From contig OX578134.1 in NCBI GenBank assembly GCA_951213105.1, forward strand, positions 135,280,793 through 135,344,792: a DNA stretch of 64,000 nt, written 5' to 3'. This DNA is from Amaurobius ferox. Taxonomy: Eukaryota > Arthropoda > Arachnida > Araneae > Amaurobiidae. Positions 37,891-50,010 of this stretch are shown here, in pieces. Position numbers and translations under genes: made by a program. The first letter of the stretch is position 1. Each line of letters starts with the position of its first letter. A model generated the notes under the pieces. That model was not told the origin of the DNA, searched no databases, and worked only from the letters and a program-made list of their open reading frames with translations.

Positions 37891-38784
37891 TGAGAAACAG
37901 GGAATTAGATGACCAATGCAAAAGTAGAAACGCCCTAGTTTGTCCCGCCTCCTTCTCAGAAAATTATATATGCCGGGAAGCCACGGAAAAAGGAACAGGA
38001 GGATTCTACTTTTGCAATCTCTTGAAGTGGTCAGCACATGCATCCACAGAATAGTCTTTGCATGCACCATTGCATGCGGATGTCAAATTAGAAATGGTCC
38101 AGTGACAAGCACTCAGTATAACGTGAAAATATGTCCATTCTTTATTCAATGGACATCTCCAGACGGTCGAAGCCAATTATGACATTCGACTTTTCTGCAT
38201 CTTCTAATTCAGTTGCAACTGCTGAACGTTTGTCGCTAGTTGATGATTTTCGGATTTTTCTTAGACATATAAAAAATTCGTTCAAACTCTTTTCTTATAT
38301 ATTTTAGAAATGAAAATGCTTCAATTGTAACACCGTACGCTGTTGATTAAATGTGTAAACCGGTTTAAATAAAAGATTATGAAAACACTTTTTAAATTAC
38401 ACTGTTTCAGTAAAATGCACTAAAGGAGTAAAAAATAATTTATAGCTATTGCAACATTCTTGGTCATAGGCGACTAATAATGAAACCGTAGGGCACCCAT
38501 AAAAATTCGTATTTGGATATTAGCAGAATTTTAAGGAACAATAGGGATGATAACATAAAAATGACATATATAAAAATGGCGGATTGTTAAATCAAAATTG
38601 GCAAATGAAAATGTAAATGGATTGAATGTAATCGTTCTTATGCATGTTATTTCTATGTTATCACGTCTATTGTTATTTAAAATTCTATTAATGTCCAAGT
38701 ATAATTATTTTATCGGCGCCACACCGTTTTATTTCTAGTCGCATATAATCATGTATGTTGTGATAGCTAAAAATTATTTTTACA
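37891..38784. other. No gene recognised
   Basis: Overlapping short open frames on both strands (37836-38182) have no recognisable content. No repeat partner was found in the window. Confidence 0.45.
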
Positions 38785-39056
38785 TTCCTTATATACATAA
38801 TGTATAAGGAAAGTATTGTGACGGGATCGAAAACTCGAATTCGAGTTTTCGACGGGAGAGCACGTTTCAAGCATCCCTAATCACGAATCAAACATTTTTG
38901 AAGTGATGTCTGTGTGTGTGTGTGTGTGTGTGTGAAAGTATGTGTGTGTGTGTGTGTCAGTGAGTCTGTGAAGACGATAATTGACGAATGAATGGACCGA
39001 TTCGAGCAAAATTTGGTACAAAAATCACAATCCGTAAACACTGAAAGCCTATTGTT
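38785..39056 (+). repeat. Palindrome-headed repeat, partial 5' copy
   Basis: A 272-bp head portion nearly identical to the start of the next copy: TTCCTTATATACATAATG, GAATTCGAGTTTTCGACGGG, a (TG)n run, TTTGGTACAAAAATCACAAT and CACTGAAAGCCTATTGTT. It then restarts at 39057. It looks like a tandem duplication of the head or a truncated earlier insertion. Confidence 0.7.
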
Positions 39057-39993
39057 ACTTTCCTTATATACATAATGTATAAGGAAAGTATTGTGACGGG
39101 GTCGAAAATTTGAATTCGAGTTTTCGACGGGAGAGCACGCTTCAAGCATCCCTGATCACGAATCGAACATTTTTGAAGTGATGTCTGTGTGTGTGTGTGT
39201 GAAAATATGTGTGTGTGTGTGTCAATGAGTCTATGGAGACGATTACTGACGAACGAATGGACCGATTCGAACGAAATTTGGTACAAAAATCACAATCCGT
39301 AAACACTGGAAGCCTATTGTTTTTATACGCAATCGAATGTTCAGAACCCCCCTAAATTTTCGAGTGAAAATTTGAAAAAATCGTCGAAAAATCAAAACCG
39401 CTAATAAAGTTACACAAATAGACATTTCTTATGTAATTCTTCATTAGAAAACGATTGACATAAATTTTAGAACGCTAACATGAACCGTTCTCGAGATATT
39501 GCACATTTTAAAAAAAAATTATCAAAAAGTCATATAAAATAAAAAAAAATATTTTCTATTGAGAAACGTGTTCACTTTTCATATGTAATACCATGCGATA
39601 AATTTCGTGACATCATTCTCGTGGATCTAGCTCGTTCCATTCATGAAAGAAGATACTTTGCGTAATACTTTTGTATTTGAACGCCAATAGTCATTTATCT
39701 GCTGTAAGAATAACTTATTTCTTCGTCCATAACGCTTGGCGAGATTTTGGCGACGAATTTGGTGGAATGTCGCCAATTTGGCGACTTTTTTAAATTTTGC
39801 TAAATTGACGAAAAACTCGCCAAATGGATAAAAATGACGCTAAATCAATGACGACATGGAAAATGACCACTCATTAACGAAAATTCAATATCTTGGAAAG
39901 AATACAAATAACTACTGTAAAAATTTATTTTACTCTAAGAGTAGTAAATTCATTGCATTATATAAGGAAAGTCATGTGCTGCCCACATCAGAT
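39057..39993 (+). repeat. Palindrome-headed repeat, best copy
   Basis: Starts with the palindrome ACTTTCCTTATATACAT-AATGTATAAGGAAAGT (39057-39089). It then has GGGGTCGAAAATTTGAATTC, a (GT)n microsatellite (39187-39222), CGAACGAATGGACCGATTCG, AATTTGGTACAAAAATC and CAATCGAATGTTCAGAACCC. It ends with ATTATATAAGGAAAGTCATG followed by GCTGCCCACATCAGAT. The motif TATAAGGAAAGT occurs at both ends. Non-coding; the element class is unknown. Confidence 0.65.
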
Positions 39994-40159
39994 TTTTTAC
40001 TTTATAGTGCATGTTATTAAAAAGTAATAAAAGCATTAAAATGTAGTAGTTAACCGTATAACTTAAGAAGTTTTTTTCATAATATTTTATTTTATATTTT
40101 TTAGTCTGCAATTTTGTAATCAATTTTTCATCAGATATCCATCCAATTCTACATTTTTA

Positions 40160-40395
40160 AAATCTTTTATTGAATTCGTCATGACAGATAGTTGTCTGTC
40201 TGGATGTCAAATTCTTTGCTTGAATTTTTGTACTTCTCTATATCCTAAAGATCTGAAATTTGGTACACAGCTTAGTCCAGTGGAACATTTTAATCTATTA
40301 AAATTTGGCGGATTCTTAAAAAATAGAATCGGCATTTTTTTGCGAAATTGCCCACGAAAAATCCCCTACACTTTACACAATCCCAATGTTGAAAG
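40160..40395 (+). repeat. Old repeat related to 24240-24410
   Basis: Shares AATTTGGTACACAGCTTA, GAACATTTTA and a GGCGGATTCTTAAA-type block with 24240-24410 in the same orientation. Little else can be said. Confidence 0.4.
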
Positions 40396-40870
40396 ATAAT
40401 TAATAGGAGTTCAATATGCGCCCTCACTTCTCTCTCTCTATCTCACAATGATCACAATAAATAAAACTGCTGCTTGTGAGGATAAAACTTTCTAATCTGT
40501 CCTCAAAGAAAACACACATATGAAAGTTATATATTTAATAATTTATTTCCTACACTTGTAATAAACAGTAAATTATTTATGATTCAGAAAGTGCAATTTT
40601 CACAGCAATTTTTATTTATTTTTAATTTATTGTTTGTTTTGTGCATTGTTTTACATTTATGATTTACAAAAATATTTTTTCTATTCTTTTAGATAAAATA
40701 TAATTATTTTATCACAATTTATTCAAATTCAAATTAATTTTAATTATTTCAAAAGCACAGATACTCAAAGAAAATATTAAATTGCAGCTGCTGACTTCAA
40801 TATATATGCATTAGAAATTTTTGTGCATAGACTATTTTTATCTATTTCTAAATTTAAACCCTTTTATTAT

Positions 40871-42196
40871 TAACACTTTACAACAAAGTTGAAAAGTGTT
40901 TATGACTTTGTTCATTCTGTCTGTCTGTCCGTTAGCACAACTGCCGTAAAAATGTCTTAATCAAAATGAAATTTTAGTATGTTGTTCAGACGGTCTCTAA
41001 GACCTACGGGAATATATATGAATAATATCACCCAATTAGTTTTGGATTGAACCCGAGTTGAAAAAATGAAATACCTTGAGCCTTATGGAACCTAATTTTT
41101 CAAATATTTTTTAAGTGGATTTAAAATTCCCAAATTGCTTCAAAAATTTTAGGTAACATTCAAATTGTTCCATGAAATATATAAAAAAAAATTCAGCGAA
41201 ATATATTCAGTAGTTTTTTAAATAAAAATTAAAATAATAATAGCATCTCTTATATGAAGCGATCACGTGTCCATGATATGAAAAGATCACATGACCCACT
41301 TCAAAATGATATATGACATCCGTCTTGTCTCAAAATCGTGATTTTTAAAGTTATTTTTAATTCATATTGAATTTATTTCATATTTAATTCATAGTGTTAT
41401 ATCCGTCCTAAAACCACTTTATTTTTGCTTAAGTTCTGTGCATCTACATACTGAAATAACGCAATTATAATATATTTGAGTTTAAATGCTCATCCAAATT
41501 TGATTATTTCTACAACGAAGCCTATTTTTCATCTATGGAAAATGTAAACAGCAAAATATGTAGGATGAGTTGTATTAGAATTGCTGTATTTCTTTAATAC
41601 AAAATCATTTAGTTCATGGAGTCTGCATAGCTGATATGAATAATTTTACTTTTTTATTTTTGAATTCATTGATTTTACAAAGAAAAGGACGATTTTTTTC
41701 GATGAAGTTTTACGCATAGAGTTTAATTACGTGTAGCTCCATGGTCTTAATTTTTAAATAAAATAAATTATTATAGTTTTGTGATGAATGACATGAATGG
41801 GAAATTATTTATTAATGAAATGCTGCTTTTATAGAGAGAGCCAAGCGTGTTATTTTTTCTATGACGTCATTTGAATGAATTTCAGTTGTTTTCGATGAAG
41901 TTTTCAAATATAATAAATTATCGTAGTATTATGATAATTCTAAAATTATTACCGAGGAATGTATCACATTTTAGAGATGTTTAAACCAGGCAATTTATAT
42001 TTCAATGCCGAATGAAGTTCATTTTTTTCGATGAAGGTTTAAGTTTTCAAATATAATAAATTAATGTAGTATTGTGATAAGTTTTAAAATAGTACCGTGG
42101 AATGTATTGCATTTTAGACATGCTTAAATAAAATTGCATTGAAGTTGGAAAGTGTTTCATAATCAATTCTTTAAGCATGATTGATCTTTCTTGTTT
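40871..42196 (-). mobile_element. Hairpin-ended repeat family, near-complete copy
   Basis: Begins with the hairpin TAACACTTTACAAC-AAA-GTTGAAAAGTGTT and the CTGT microsatellite. It continues through CCTAATTTTTCAAAT, TATGAAGCGATCACGTG, ATATCCGTCCTAAAACC, ACAACGAAGCCTATTTTTC and two GACGTCATTTGAATGAA/ATATAATAAATTA blocks, and ends GCATGATTGATCTTTCTTG. The best plus-strand reference for the family. Confidence 0.65.
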
Positions 42197-42585
42197 ATTA
42201 TATATATGACTGTAGCTCTAATATAAGAACAAATACTTTTAAAAGTCACTAGACATATTATTCTAGCTTAAACATATCTAAGAAGAAATTCAAAATTTTC
42301 CATTTTAGAAGTTCTTGGAAAATCTTTATCTCTACTACTGGCATTTGTCAATCATTTAGGACAAAGTCACCTTCCCTTGTCAAGATCTACATAACAACTG
42401 AGAATACAAATCTGATGTACCCGGGCTCTAGAATAAGTGTCTGTTAAATGATCACTGGTGACTTATTAGTTTATCCTCTGTTGAAATTTCTTAGTTGTTC
42501 TCTTGAACTCCAGACAATTGACAAGAAACAAATTCTCTAAGGAATATAAAGGAGTCTACAGCTGGCTGAGAGTACGCCCTTACGT
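42197..42585. other. No gene recognised
   Basis: Unassigned spacer between a hairpin-ended repeat and the Jockey remnant. Confidence 0.5.
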
Positions 42586-43482
42586 CTCAGTAATGCACAG
42601 ACAGCTACAACAACATTTAGACATACTCCAAACATGGCTGGAAAAATGGCGAATAAAATTAAACCCCAATAAATGTCATTGAATTTATTTCTCAAGAAAA
42701 CGTAAACCTCCGTCGCCTCTGTACATAAACAACCATGCCCTAAAAGCGGAAAAATCTACTAAATACCTAGGTGTAACGATAGATTCCCACCTAACCTGGA
42801 AACAGCACGTAACGAACTTAATCAGAATAGCGTATATAGCCACAGGAGCCTTATACCCAATGATAGGAAACGGAAATCTAAGTTGTCAAAATAAACTCCT
42901 AATTTAATTAGGAAAGACTTCAAAATAAAAACTGTTAGAGCCCAAATTAAAAAGCTAGCGCTTAAATTCTATAAAAATCTGCCATCTGTTCCAAATGAAC
43001 TACTATTCAATCTGCATGGCTATGATCATCACAAGTCCAAATCACGTAAGAGACCCCGCGTGGTACTTAATATTGAAAATCGGAATTAGGTAAGTCCCAC
43101 CTCAAATGGTTGAAATTAAATAAAAACCCACCTCAAATAGTTGAAATTAAATTGTTGAGTCCCACCTCAAATAGTTGAAATTAAATAAAAACCGCGATCA
43201 ATGTTTTTCTAAAAAATGTTCTTAAACCTTAAACTGCCAAATTGCTAGGAAATCCTTAGATCTGCATCAACTCCCCAAAATTACTCAAACTCTAAATGTG
43301 CAACAAACTGCCACACTAGGAGCTAGGTCAAATAATAAAAACAGTAAATCAAAAACCTCGAACCTCCAACTATGGGCAAATGAAATAATGTCACAGTATG
43401 AAGATAAGAACCACACCTAGAGATTGGAGATTAAAGGCGCTTCGCGTCTGGTGCTCTTTTCTGGACGAAACCCTTTCTTTCT
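42586..43482 (+). pseudogene. Jockey-type non-LTR retrotransposon ORF2 remnant, copy 1
   Basis: Frame fragments encode QLQQHLDILQTWLEKW, IKLNPNKCH, PLYINNHALKAEKSTKYLGV and TIDSHLTWKQHV, the typical C-terminal part of the Jockey-clade reverse transcriptase and its thumb. A later piece, RKDFKIKTVRAQIKK ... RKRPRVVLN, is the end of ORF2. A stop after KCH and a deletion between GNLSCQNKLLI and RKDFKI break the frame. A 3' UTR follows with the hairpin GGCGC-TTC-GCGTC and CTTTCTTTCTTTC at 43469-43482. 5'-truncated, as is usual for LINEs. A short tandem duplication (CCCACCTCAAATAGTTGAAA units) lies at about 43097-43190. Confidence 0.8.
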
Positions 43483-43717
43483 TTCATAAATTAATCTGTG
43501 GTTAATTATGGAGATTAATTTTCCCCATTTTTTGCTCAAAGTGTTTAAAATTTTTGATGTTAGTTGATACATTGCGAGTCAATTTATATGATTGTTAACG
43601 GGTTTATCTACTTTTTTTTCTACGTTAATTTTCTCTACTATAACCACTAGAATGCCTTTAGGAATAAAATAGAAAATATTTCTTTGCACTATTTTCTGTC
43701 CTATTTTCTAGTATTCT

Positions 43718-43796
43718 GTGATAAGAACCATACCTAGAGACTGGAGATTAAAGGCGCTTCGCGCCTGGTGCTCTTTTCTGGACGAAACCCTGACTG
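43718..43796 (+). mobile_element. Second Jockey 3' end
   Basis: Repeats the 3' terminal block of the preceding remnant: ATAAGAACCATACCTAGAGA, GATTAAAGGCGCTTCGCGCC, TGGTGCTCTTTTCTGGACGA. Here the stem GGCGC/GCGCC is perfect. Either an extremely truncated separate LINE copy or a local duplication. Confidence 0.65.
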
Positions 43797-43981
43797 TTGA
43801 GAGTACATTTCACGTGAATGTCCACCTACCAGTTTCTTTCCTTCACTTAACAGTTAATTTCCCAGAAACCTGTAAATACTAATCTAAAGTGACAACTATT
43901 GCTTAGAGACCACGAAGGGCTTAGCATTTAGTTCGTAGTCTGTGTTATCCCTGTTCATCGTATTATTCTAAGCCTTTTGCG

Positions 43982-46320
43982 GTTTAGTGGTTTCTATACA
44001 GAACTGCTGCAGATAAACATTCCAAATCTAGGAATTGTCAACAAATGCAGAGCTATTAGTTTGCAGAACGGTGTAGATTCCTGCTGCTTCACGATAATTT
44101 CAGGAATAATTTTTTAAATAAGATATTTTCTTATTTGAAAATGAGTATAACACTATATATATATTGCTCATGAACATGGAATTGAACATAGATCTCCAAC
44201 ACTTCATACATCATCCCTCTATCTATTGAGCTGCTGAGACGATTATGTTTACTGATGAAATTGGTGACATTTAATAATAAGAAATATTAATTAATATTTA
44301 TTTATTCAAACGCACAGAAAACAAGAAAGATCAATCATGCTTAAAGCATTGATTATGAAACACTTTGCAACTTCAATGCAATTTTATATAAACATGTCTA
44401 AAATGCAATACATTCCTCGGTAATATTTAAAAACTTATCACAATACTACATTAATTTATTATATTTGAAAACTTAAAACTTCATGGAAAAAATGAACTTC
44501 ATTCAAATGACGGCATTGAAATATAAATTGCCTGGTTTAAGCATCTCTAAAATGCGATACATTCCTCAGTAATAATTTTAGAATTATCATAATACTACGA
44601 TAATTTATTATATTTGAAAACTTCATCGAAAACAACTGAAATGCATTCAAATGACGTCATAGAAAAAATAACACGCCTGGCTCTCTCTACAAAAGCAGCA
44701 TTTCATTCATTAACAATTTCCCATTCACTTCATTCATCACAATACTATAATAATTTATTTTATTTAAAAATTAAGACCATGGAGCTACAAGTAATTAAAC
44801 TCTGTGCTTAAAACTTCATCGAAAAAAATCGTCCTTCTTTTTGTAAAATCAATGAATATTTCATTCATATCAGCTATGCAGACTCCATGACCTAAATAAA
44901 TTTGTGTTAAAGAAATACAGCAATTCTAATGCAACTCATTCTACATATTTTGCTGTTTACATTTTACATAGGTGAAAAATAGGCTTCGTTGTAGAAATAA
45001 TCAAATTTGGATGAGCATTTAAACTCAAATATATTGTAATTGCGTTGTTTCAGTATGTAGATGCACAGAATTTAAGCAAAAATAAAGTGGTTTTAGGACG
45101 GATACAATACTCAATATGATTTAAGAAGAACTTTAAAAATCACGATTTTGAGACAAGATGGATGCCATATATCATTTTGAAGTGTGGTTTAGTGGTTTCT
45201 ATACAGCACTGCTGCAGATAAACATTCCAAATCTAGGAATTGTCAACAAATGCAGAGCTATTAGTTTGCAGAACGGTGTAGATTCCTGCTGCTTCACGAT
45301 AATTTCAGGAATAATTTTTTAAATAAGATATTTTCTTATTTGAAAATGAGTATAACACTATATATATATTGCTCATGAACATGGAATTGAACATAGATCT
45401 CCAACACTTCATACATCATCCCTCTATCTATTGAGCTGCTGAGACGAGTATGTTTACTGATGAAATTGGTGACATTTAATAATAAGAAATATTAATTAAT
45501 ATTTATTTATTCAAACGCACACAAAACAAGAAAGATCAATCATGCTTAAAGCATTGATTATGAAACACTTTGCAACTTCAATGCAATTTTATATAAACAT
45601 GTCTAAAATGCAATACATTCCTCGGTAATATTTTAAAACTTATCACAATACTACATTAATTTATTATATTTGAAAACTTAAAACTTCATGGAAAAAAATG
45701 AACTTCATTCAAATGACGGCATTGAAATATAAATTGCCTGGTTTAAGCATCTCTAAAATGCGATACATTCCTCGGTAATAATTTTAGAATTATCATAACA
45801 CTACGATAATTTATTATATTTGAAAACTTCATCGAAAACAACTGAAATTCATTCAAATGACGTCATAGAAATAATAACACGCCTGGCTCTCTCTATAAAA
45901 GCAGCATTTCATTCATAAACAATTTCCCTTTCATTTCATTCATCACAATACTATAATAATTTATTTTATTTAAAAATTAAGACCATGGAGCTACAAGTAA
46001 ATAAACTCTGTGCTTAAAACTTCATCGAAAAAAATCGTCCTTCTCTTTGTAAAATCAATGAATATTTCATTCATATCAGCTATGCAGACTCCATGACCTA
46101 AATAAATTTGTGTTAAAGAAATACAGCAATTCTAATGCAACTCATTCTACATATTTTGCTGTTTACATTTTACATAAGTGAAAAATAGGCTTCGTTATAG
46201 AAATAATCAAATTTAGATGAGCATTTAAACTCACATATATTGTAATTGCGTTGTTTCAGTATGTAGATGCACAGAATTTAAGCAAAAATAAAGTGGTTTT
46301 AGGACGGATACAACACGATT
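43982..46320. repeat. 1.2-kb tandem duplication
   Basis: GGTTTAGTGGTTTCTATACA starts near 43982 and again near 45185. The following ~1.2 kb is repeated almost base for base (GCAGATAAACATTCCAAATC, CTCCAACACTTCATACATCA, GTTTACTGATGAAATTGG, then part of a hairpin-ended element). The joint lies at ATCATTTTGAAGTG|TGGTTTAG, inside the hairpin-ended element, so unit 1 carries a cut-off copy of that element. Confidence 0.85.
44318..45183 (+). mobile_element. Hairpin-ended repeat, truncated by the tandem duplication
   Basis: Starts AAACAAGAAAGATCAATCAT and runs in the plus orientation to GATGCCATATATCATTTTGA. There it is cut by the duplication joint, so the microsatellite and hairpin end are missing. 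Confidence 0.65.
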
Positions 46321-46790
46321 TTGAGACAAGATGGATGCCATATATCATTTTGAAGGGGGTCACGTGATCTTTTCATATCATGGTCACGTGATCGCTTCAT
46401 ATAAGAGGTGTAATTATTATTTTAATTTTTATTTAAAAAACTACTGAATATATTTCGCTGAATTTTTTTTTATATATTTTATGGAACAATTTGATTTTTA
46501 CCTAAAATTTTCGAAGCAATTTGTGAATTTTAAATCCGCTTAAAAAATGTTTGAAAAATTAGGTCCCATAGGGCTCAATGTATTTCAATTTTTCAACCAG
46601 GGTTCAATCCAAAACTAATTGGGTGATATTATTCATTTATATTCCCATAGGTCCTACAGACCGTCTGAACAGCATACTAAAATTTCATTTTGATTAAGTC
46701 ATTTTTACGGCAGTTATCGTGCTAACGGACAGATAGACAGACAGAATGAACAAAGTCGTAAACACTTTTCAACTTTGTTGTAAAGTGTTA
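45524..46790 (+). mobile_element. Hairpin-ended repeat, near-complete plus-oriented copy
   Basis: Starts AAACAAGAAAGATCAATCAT and ends with GGACAGATAGACAGACAGAA, CAAAGTCGTAAACACTTTTC and the hairpin arm AACTTTGTTGTAAAGTGTTA. The CACGTGAT motif occurs twice at 46370-46392. It is the intact equivalent of the truncated element at 44318. Confidence 0.65.
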
Positions 46791-46854
46791 AAAATATTAT
46801 GAAAAACAAGACAGACTCCCAATATAAAATGTAACAAAGGGACTGCAGTACAAA

Positions 46855-47460
46855 TTAACTGGAATGTAGCTTTGCACTCTCTCATACCACAATCCATTTT
46901 TAAGTAACTTGCGGTTTTTTTCTTTTTTTTGCTAATTTTTCAAGAGAAACATTTGAAAAATCTGTATCGTTGTTCAAATGATCACAATTACAGCATGTTA
47001 TCCTTCACTTTAAAGGACTTGAAAAAGTTTTTGATTAATATCATGTTTGACAATGTACCCCCTCGGGCAGTAACGTATATTATGAATACAAAAATTGTAT
47101 CACTGTTAATTTTCACTACAATAATTGAAACTGTGAAGTTTTGTAATCATTGAGCCATAAATAACCTCGTTTAAGCATAGTTATATCAAATTTTGTCCTA
47201 TGCTGCCATGTTAAGAAAATATAGAATTTCGAATTTCAAAAAATTCTATCTGGTTCTAGATTTTTCGTTAACATAGCCGAATAAAAAGTATCGTGAATAT
47301 CGATTAATTTTTATGGCAATTATCGTGAGCACAAGAAATCGATCACAGGCATAGACCTTGTTCAGGAGGTCTTAAAACATATATTGGTATCAAAATCTCA
47401 AAATAGAAAATTTTCGTGAAAACAATATCTTTGCTATATATAGTATGAAAACGTAAAAAT
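46855..47460 (+). repeat. Dispersed repeat family IV, copy 2
   Basis: Diverged copy of 37161-37890 with the same block order (CTCATACCACAATCCATTTT, AAAAATCTGTATCGTTG, CAAAAATTGTATCAC, ATCATTGAGCCATAAATAAC, TTTCAAAAAATTCTATC, TTTTCGTGAAAACAATAT). Confidence 0.6.
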
Positions 47461-48117
47461 ATTATATGGTGAAATATTTTTCAATCATGGAATGAAATTG
47501 ATTTCAATACATAAAACTAAGGAAATAAAATGATATATAAAATTTCTCCCACTGTTCCGCTTTGCAACAGTTTTTGTTCTTTTGTAAGAGATTACCCCCT
47601 GTTGTCCGATCAGGTAAAATGAAATTTACATTAAAGTTATAAGGAGCTTACTTAATGAAGATGTACTACAGCGTTGCCTAAAATCATATGACATTAAAAC
47701 CGGTAAAGAAATCAAATCTCGATGGGAATAGTAGTACATCTAAACTTTGACTCTCCAGATGCTTCCAGTCTATACTTGTAGTTAACCCTATAATATATTA
47801 ATTACATATTTCAGGTTATGAAGTAGCTATTTATTATGTATGACATGTTCATTATTATGAAATATTTATTATGCATGAAATGTACGTTAATATAAAATAT
47901 TTTCTACACATGAAATACTCATTATGTATGAAATATTACAAAATGAAATGAAATCTGTTGCAATATATGAAACGAAGTGTATAAAGTGATAAATACAATA
48001 ATATTGTTCTCAGTAACGAAGCTTGAATGGAATTTAATGAGACAGTGTCTACTCAAACAACCTGCTAGTAAATTTCCTTCCAATCGACCATTATTCTAAA
48101 TGCATAATATAGAGTAT
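47461..48117. other. No gene recognised; degenerate AT repeat
   Basis: From about 47815 to 47945, variants of TATGAAATATTTATTATG recur several times (a decayed minisatellite). Nothing coding. Confidence 0.45.
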
Positions 48118-48861
48118 ATGGAATACAGGGCCGTAGCCAGAAATGCAATCCAAGAGGGGTTGGAGTGAAATTCAAGTGTGTGTGTGCGAGGGGGGGGGGG
48201 GGGGGTCAACAGCCTTGAAGGAGGGGCTCCCTCGGAAAAAGATGGGGGGTGGGGTGGGGGCGAAGGGAAATGCACTAAAATGTTAAATTTTAGCCTTTCA
48301 TAAATTACTGCATTAAAAATATTTTAATTATAATTAAAGATATTATATCACATAATATTAAATTGACTGTAATTACTTATAAGTTGATAATGTATAACGT
48401 GATAATGTAGTACTGCATATAACTAATTACTCATCTGTATAACTGCTCATCAGTTGGCAATGCATAACAGTGAAACTCGCAATAATTAAAAAGTACCCTA
48501 AATACTATATTCTTAATTCAATTTTTAAAACGTATTGAATATTTTCAAATGAAATATGCAAATAAATGGATGATCATTAATATAACCACAAATTCAGCAA
48601 CAAAATAATCTTAATTCTGAGCTATACAAAGCGAAGTTTGCAAAAAAATCTGAAAAAGCAGTTTTTTGCAAAATTTGGATGACATATTGTATGAAATTTC
48701 ATACTACTACAAAAGATTAAATATTTCCATCAGAGGGGGATGAGTATACCTCTCGGGGGGGGGGGGGTCTAAGCCCCCTCTGATCCCTGCCTGGTTACGG
48801 CCAACACACTCTATATTCACCCCCTGAATATAGAGGGTGTTGTTACGGCCCTGATCGAATA
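48118..48861. mobile_element. hAT-like non-autonomous element
   Basis: CAGGGCCGTAGCCAG begins at 48126 and the reverse complement of CAGGGCCGTAAC ends at 48853, giving a 728-bp element with short terminal inverted repeats of the CAG(G/T)G type. The flanks ATGGAATA (48118-48125) and ATCGAATA (48854-48861) match at 7 of 8 bases, the 8-bp duplication expected for hAT transposons. A subterminal palindrome CTGGTTACGGCC lies at 48791-48802, and a hairpin at about 48803-48842 has 17-bp arms ACACTCTATATTCA / TGAATATAGAGGGTGT. G runs lie at about 48190-48206 and 48757-48769. No transposase. Confidence 0.6.
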
Positions 48862-49006
48862 ATGTATGATCAAAGTGAGAGTTGCTTGGCAGTGAGATGC
48901 TTGGGTAGACACTGTCTCCCCAAATTCTCTTCACGCTTCGCCACAGATCTAGACCAGTTAGTTCCCCCCTCATGGAAAAGCTCTCAGTATTAGGAACATT
49001 CTTTAC

Positions 49007-49096
49007 TCTTGATTACTGAGACATACTTAGACATATTCTCTTGATTACTGAGACATACTTAGACATATTCTCTTGATTACTGAGACATACTTGGTT
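49007..49096 (+). repeat. 32-bp tandem repeat, 2.8 units
   Basis: TCTTGATTACTGAGACATAC begins at 49007, 49039 and 49071; the units are identical apart from the truncated third. It lies immediately in front of the second Jockey remnant. Confidence 0.9.
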
Positions 49097-49099
49097 CTC

Positions 49100-50010
49100 A
49101 GTAATCACGAAGAGCTACAACAATACCTAGATATATTCCTCATATGGCTAAGCTAAACAATTGAAGCTAAACCCAAATAAATGTCACTGGATTTACTTTT
49201 TTCTGGAATTGAAACTCTATCGCCCCTTTATATAAACAATCATGCTCTGTATGCGGAAAAATCAACAAAAGACCTAGGCGTAGTTCTAGACTCCCACATC
49301 ACCTGGAAATTATACATGAAAAATGTCATCAAAAACGATAATATGGCCACTGGTACATTCTCCCCCCTCATAGGAGATTGAAATCTTAGTTATCAAAACA
49401 AAGTTTTACTATATAAATCGGTCATCCGCCATAATGCGGTATGCGTCGCCAGTATGGGGATATGCCTGTCAAACTCAAATAGACCAGAAACAAAGCAAAA
49501 CAGGATTTCTAAGAAAGCCCCCACAAACCTAAGGAATTCGGTCATAAGGACAGATTTTAAAATCACGATCATAACAGCTCAAATTAAAAAAAAGACGCGA
49601 AAACATATTTTGGTAATGTTCCAACTGTTCCTAATTAACTAATTTTCAACTTACATGATTATGATCATTGAAAGACTAAATATCGTAAGAGACCCCGCGC
49701 AGTTGTAAACACTTAGAATATCCGAAAATCGGTATACCGACTTTCCTATAATCTCTAAAATAAAATAAATCAAGAACCGGAATAAATTGATATCCTGAAA
49801 CAACTCTCAAAACTGCTAAATTAATTCAGATCTGTGCCAACCCCCTTAACTGCCTCCCAAACCCAAGTGTGTATCAAAATGCCGCATTGGGATATTTAGA
49901 CAAAATAAACTTGCCAAACGCCAAGTCAGAAATCCCCATAGTGGTCAGTGAAATAATGTCAAAGAATGGTGATAATATCAGAAATGATAGTGAAGATTAA
50001 GGCGCCTCGC
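49100..50010 (+). pseudogene. Jockey-type ORF2 remnant, copy 2
   Basis: Aligned in order with copy 1: ELQQYLDIFLIWL, PLYINNHALYAEKSTKDLGV, LDSHITWKLYM, LSYQNKVLLYKSVI, then after a frameshift YASPVWGYACQTQ (a hallmark Jockey motif), then RTDFKI and a GKRRPR-type end region. Stops (after LS, PK, GD) and frameshifts make it non-functional. The 3' end carries GATTAAGGCGCCTCGCGC near 49997. Both Jockey remnants begin at the same ORF2 position (CTCAGTAAT then AGCTACAACAA), which may mark one ancestral truncated source. Confidence 0.8.
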
